DNA from: J054 sp965221985
Lineage (GTDB): Bacteria > Pseudomonadota > Gammaproteobacteria > Steroidobacterales > GCA-2729495
Length of the DNA stretch: 64,000 bases
Reading direction: 5' to 3'
Assembly (NCBI GenBank): GCA_965221985.1
Contig: OZ244928.1
Span: 3,472,001 to 3,536,000 of the forward strand
Every line of letters starts with the position of its first letter. Position 1 is the first letter of the stretch. The notes beneath the pieces are model-generated. The model made no database searches and was not told the DNA's origin. It saw nothing but the letters and a program-made list of their open reading frames with translations. The position numbers were made by a program, and so were the translations under genes. Below are positions 63,707-64,000 of this stretch, in pieces.

Positions 63707-64000
63707 GTTCGGCACCCAATCCAACGGTAGCTGCCCGAGAATGCCACGCAGACTTGTTCTTCTCCATGTGCCGGCAATAGCAACACGACTGGTAACACAA
63801 CGCGCATTAGCACAATGGTCGGCCAAGCCCGGCAAAACAGTCGGCAACGCATTCGTTGTACGCACGTGGCGCTCCACTGCTAGAAACAGCCTTTCGCTTA
63901 CAGCCCGCTTGATTATCGGTGGCGATTCGGCGGAATACCGGCGAAGTACGCGCGAACATGCCTTCGTTTGAAGCTTGACCGGGAGAAAAGCTGGACGACA
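63707..64000. other. Right-edge region without a supportable gene
   Basis: 294 bp after the amine-oxidase-like gene. Open frames here have no start context, leader or recognisable motif. Nothing else was seen. Confidence 0.4.

Noticed and set aside
63597..63971. Open frame at the right edge
   Set aside because: Starts inside the amine-oxidase-like gene in another frame; no motif and no ribosome site.

Overview
The window looks like chromosomal DNA of a free-living, probably marine, gammaproteobacterium. The signs are the moderately high GC with GC-ending codons, two TonB-dependent receptors, many lipobox and twin-arginine leaders, a glutaredoxin/HesB/rhodanese-type fusion at the left edge, a GlyGly-CTERM-like C-terminus, and several small-molecule oxidation genes. 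The genus cannot be named from the sequence alone. No rRNA, tRNA or CRISPR array was seen.

Layout. 1-11.9 kb: envelope and secreted proteins: two lipoproteins (one an amidohydrolase), a frameshifted lipoprotein, a PQQ-type sugar dehydrogenase, a ChaN-PDZ protein coupled to a very large M1-M28-PDZ protease, then DUF1840 and GFA genes. 11.9-23.8 kb: a CDF metal transporter, then three TetR-controlled modules: Rieske oxygenase/TetR divergent from a DUF420 membrane protein and an SMP-30-like propeller; TetR divergent from a membrane protein coupled to a small exported protein; TetR divergent from a secreted type-B carboxylesterase. An NmrA-like reductase and a class I amidotransferase lie between them. 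23.8-36.1 kb: a dense catabolic block. On the minus strand AraC, a VOC protein, a gluconate-dehydrogenase-subunit-3-like protein and a GMC oxidoreductase overlap by 4 bp each. On the plus strand run a double-DUF1330 protein, an exported acetoacetate-decarboxylase-family protein, a TonB receptor, SnoaL-like, isochorismatase and a second acetoacetate-decarboxylase-family protein. A fused E1 alpha/beta dehydrogenase and a lone lipoyl domain follow.

36.2-43.0 kb: an accessory island bounded by two 148-bp direct repeats (10 mismatches, about 93% identical). It carries an internally deleted transposase remnant, shorter repeats, a minus-strand operon (beta-repeat protein, metzincin, uncharacterised protein), and a plus-strand pair in which a lipoprotein with two M14-propeptide-like modules is coupled by ATGA to an M14 carboxypeptidase that has no propeptide. 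This is the most unusual part of the window.

43.1-64 kb: an exported alpha/beta hydrolase, a second Rieske oxygenase with a TonB receptor, then an MFS transporter with a UbiD decarboxylase, aspartate ammonia-lyase, a ceramidase-like membrane protein, a Doc-like/RHH toxin-antitoxin pair, a DUF882 peptidase, a YciI protein, a third Rieske oxygenase coupled to a peptide-type ABC binding protein, a TolB-like propeller lipoprotein, and a secreted RTX-hydrolase-GlyGly-CTERM protein coupled to an amine-oxidase-like flavoprotein. The three Rieske proteins are clear paralogues. Together with UbiD, GMC, two decarboxylase-like proteins and two TonB receptors they suggest uptake and stepwise oxidation of bulky organic substrates, but no substrate can be named and no Rieske reductase or ferredoxin is present.
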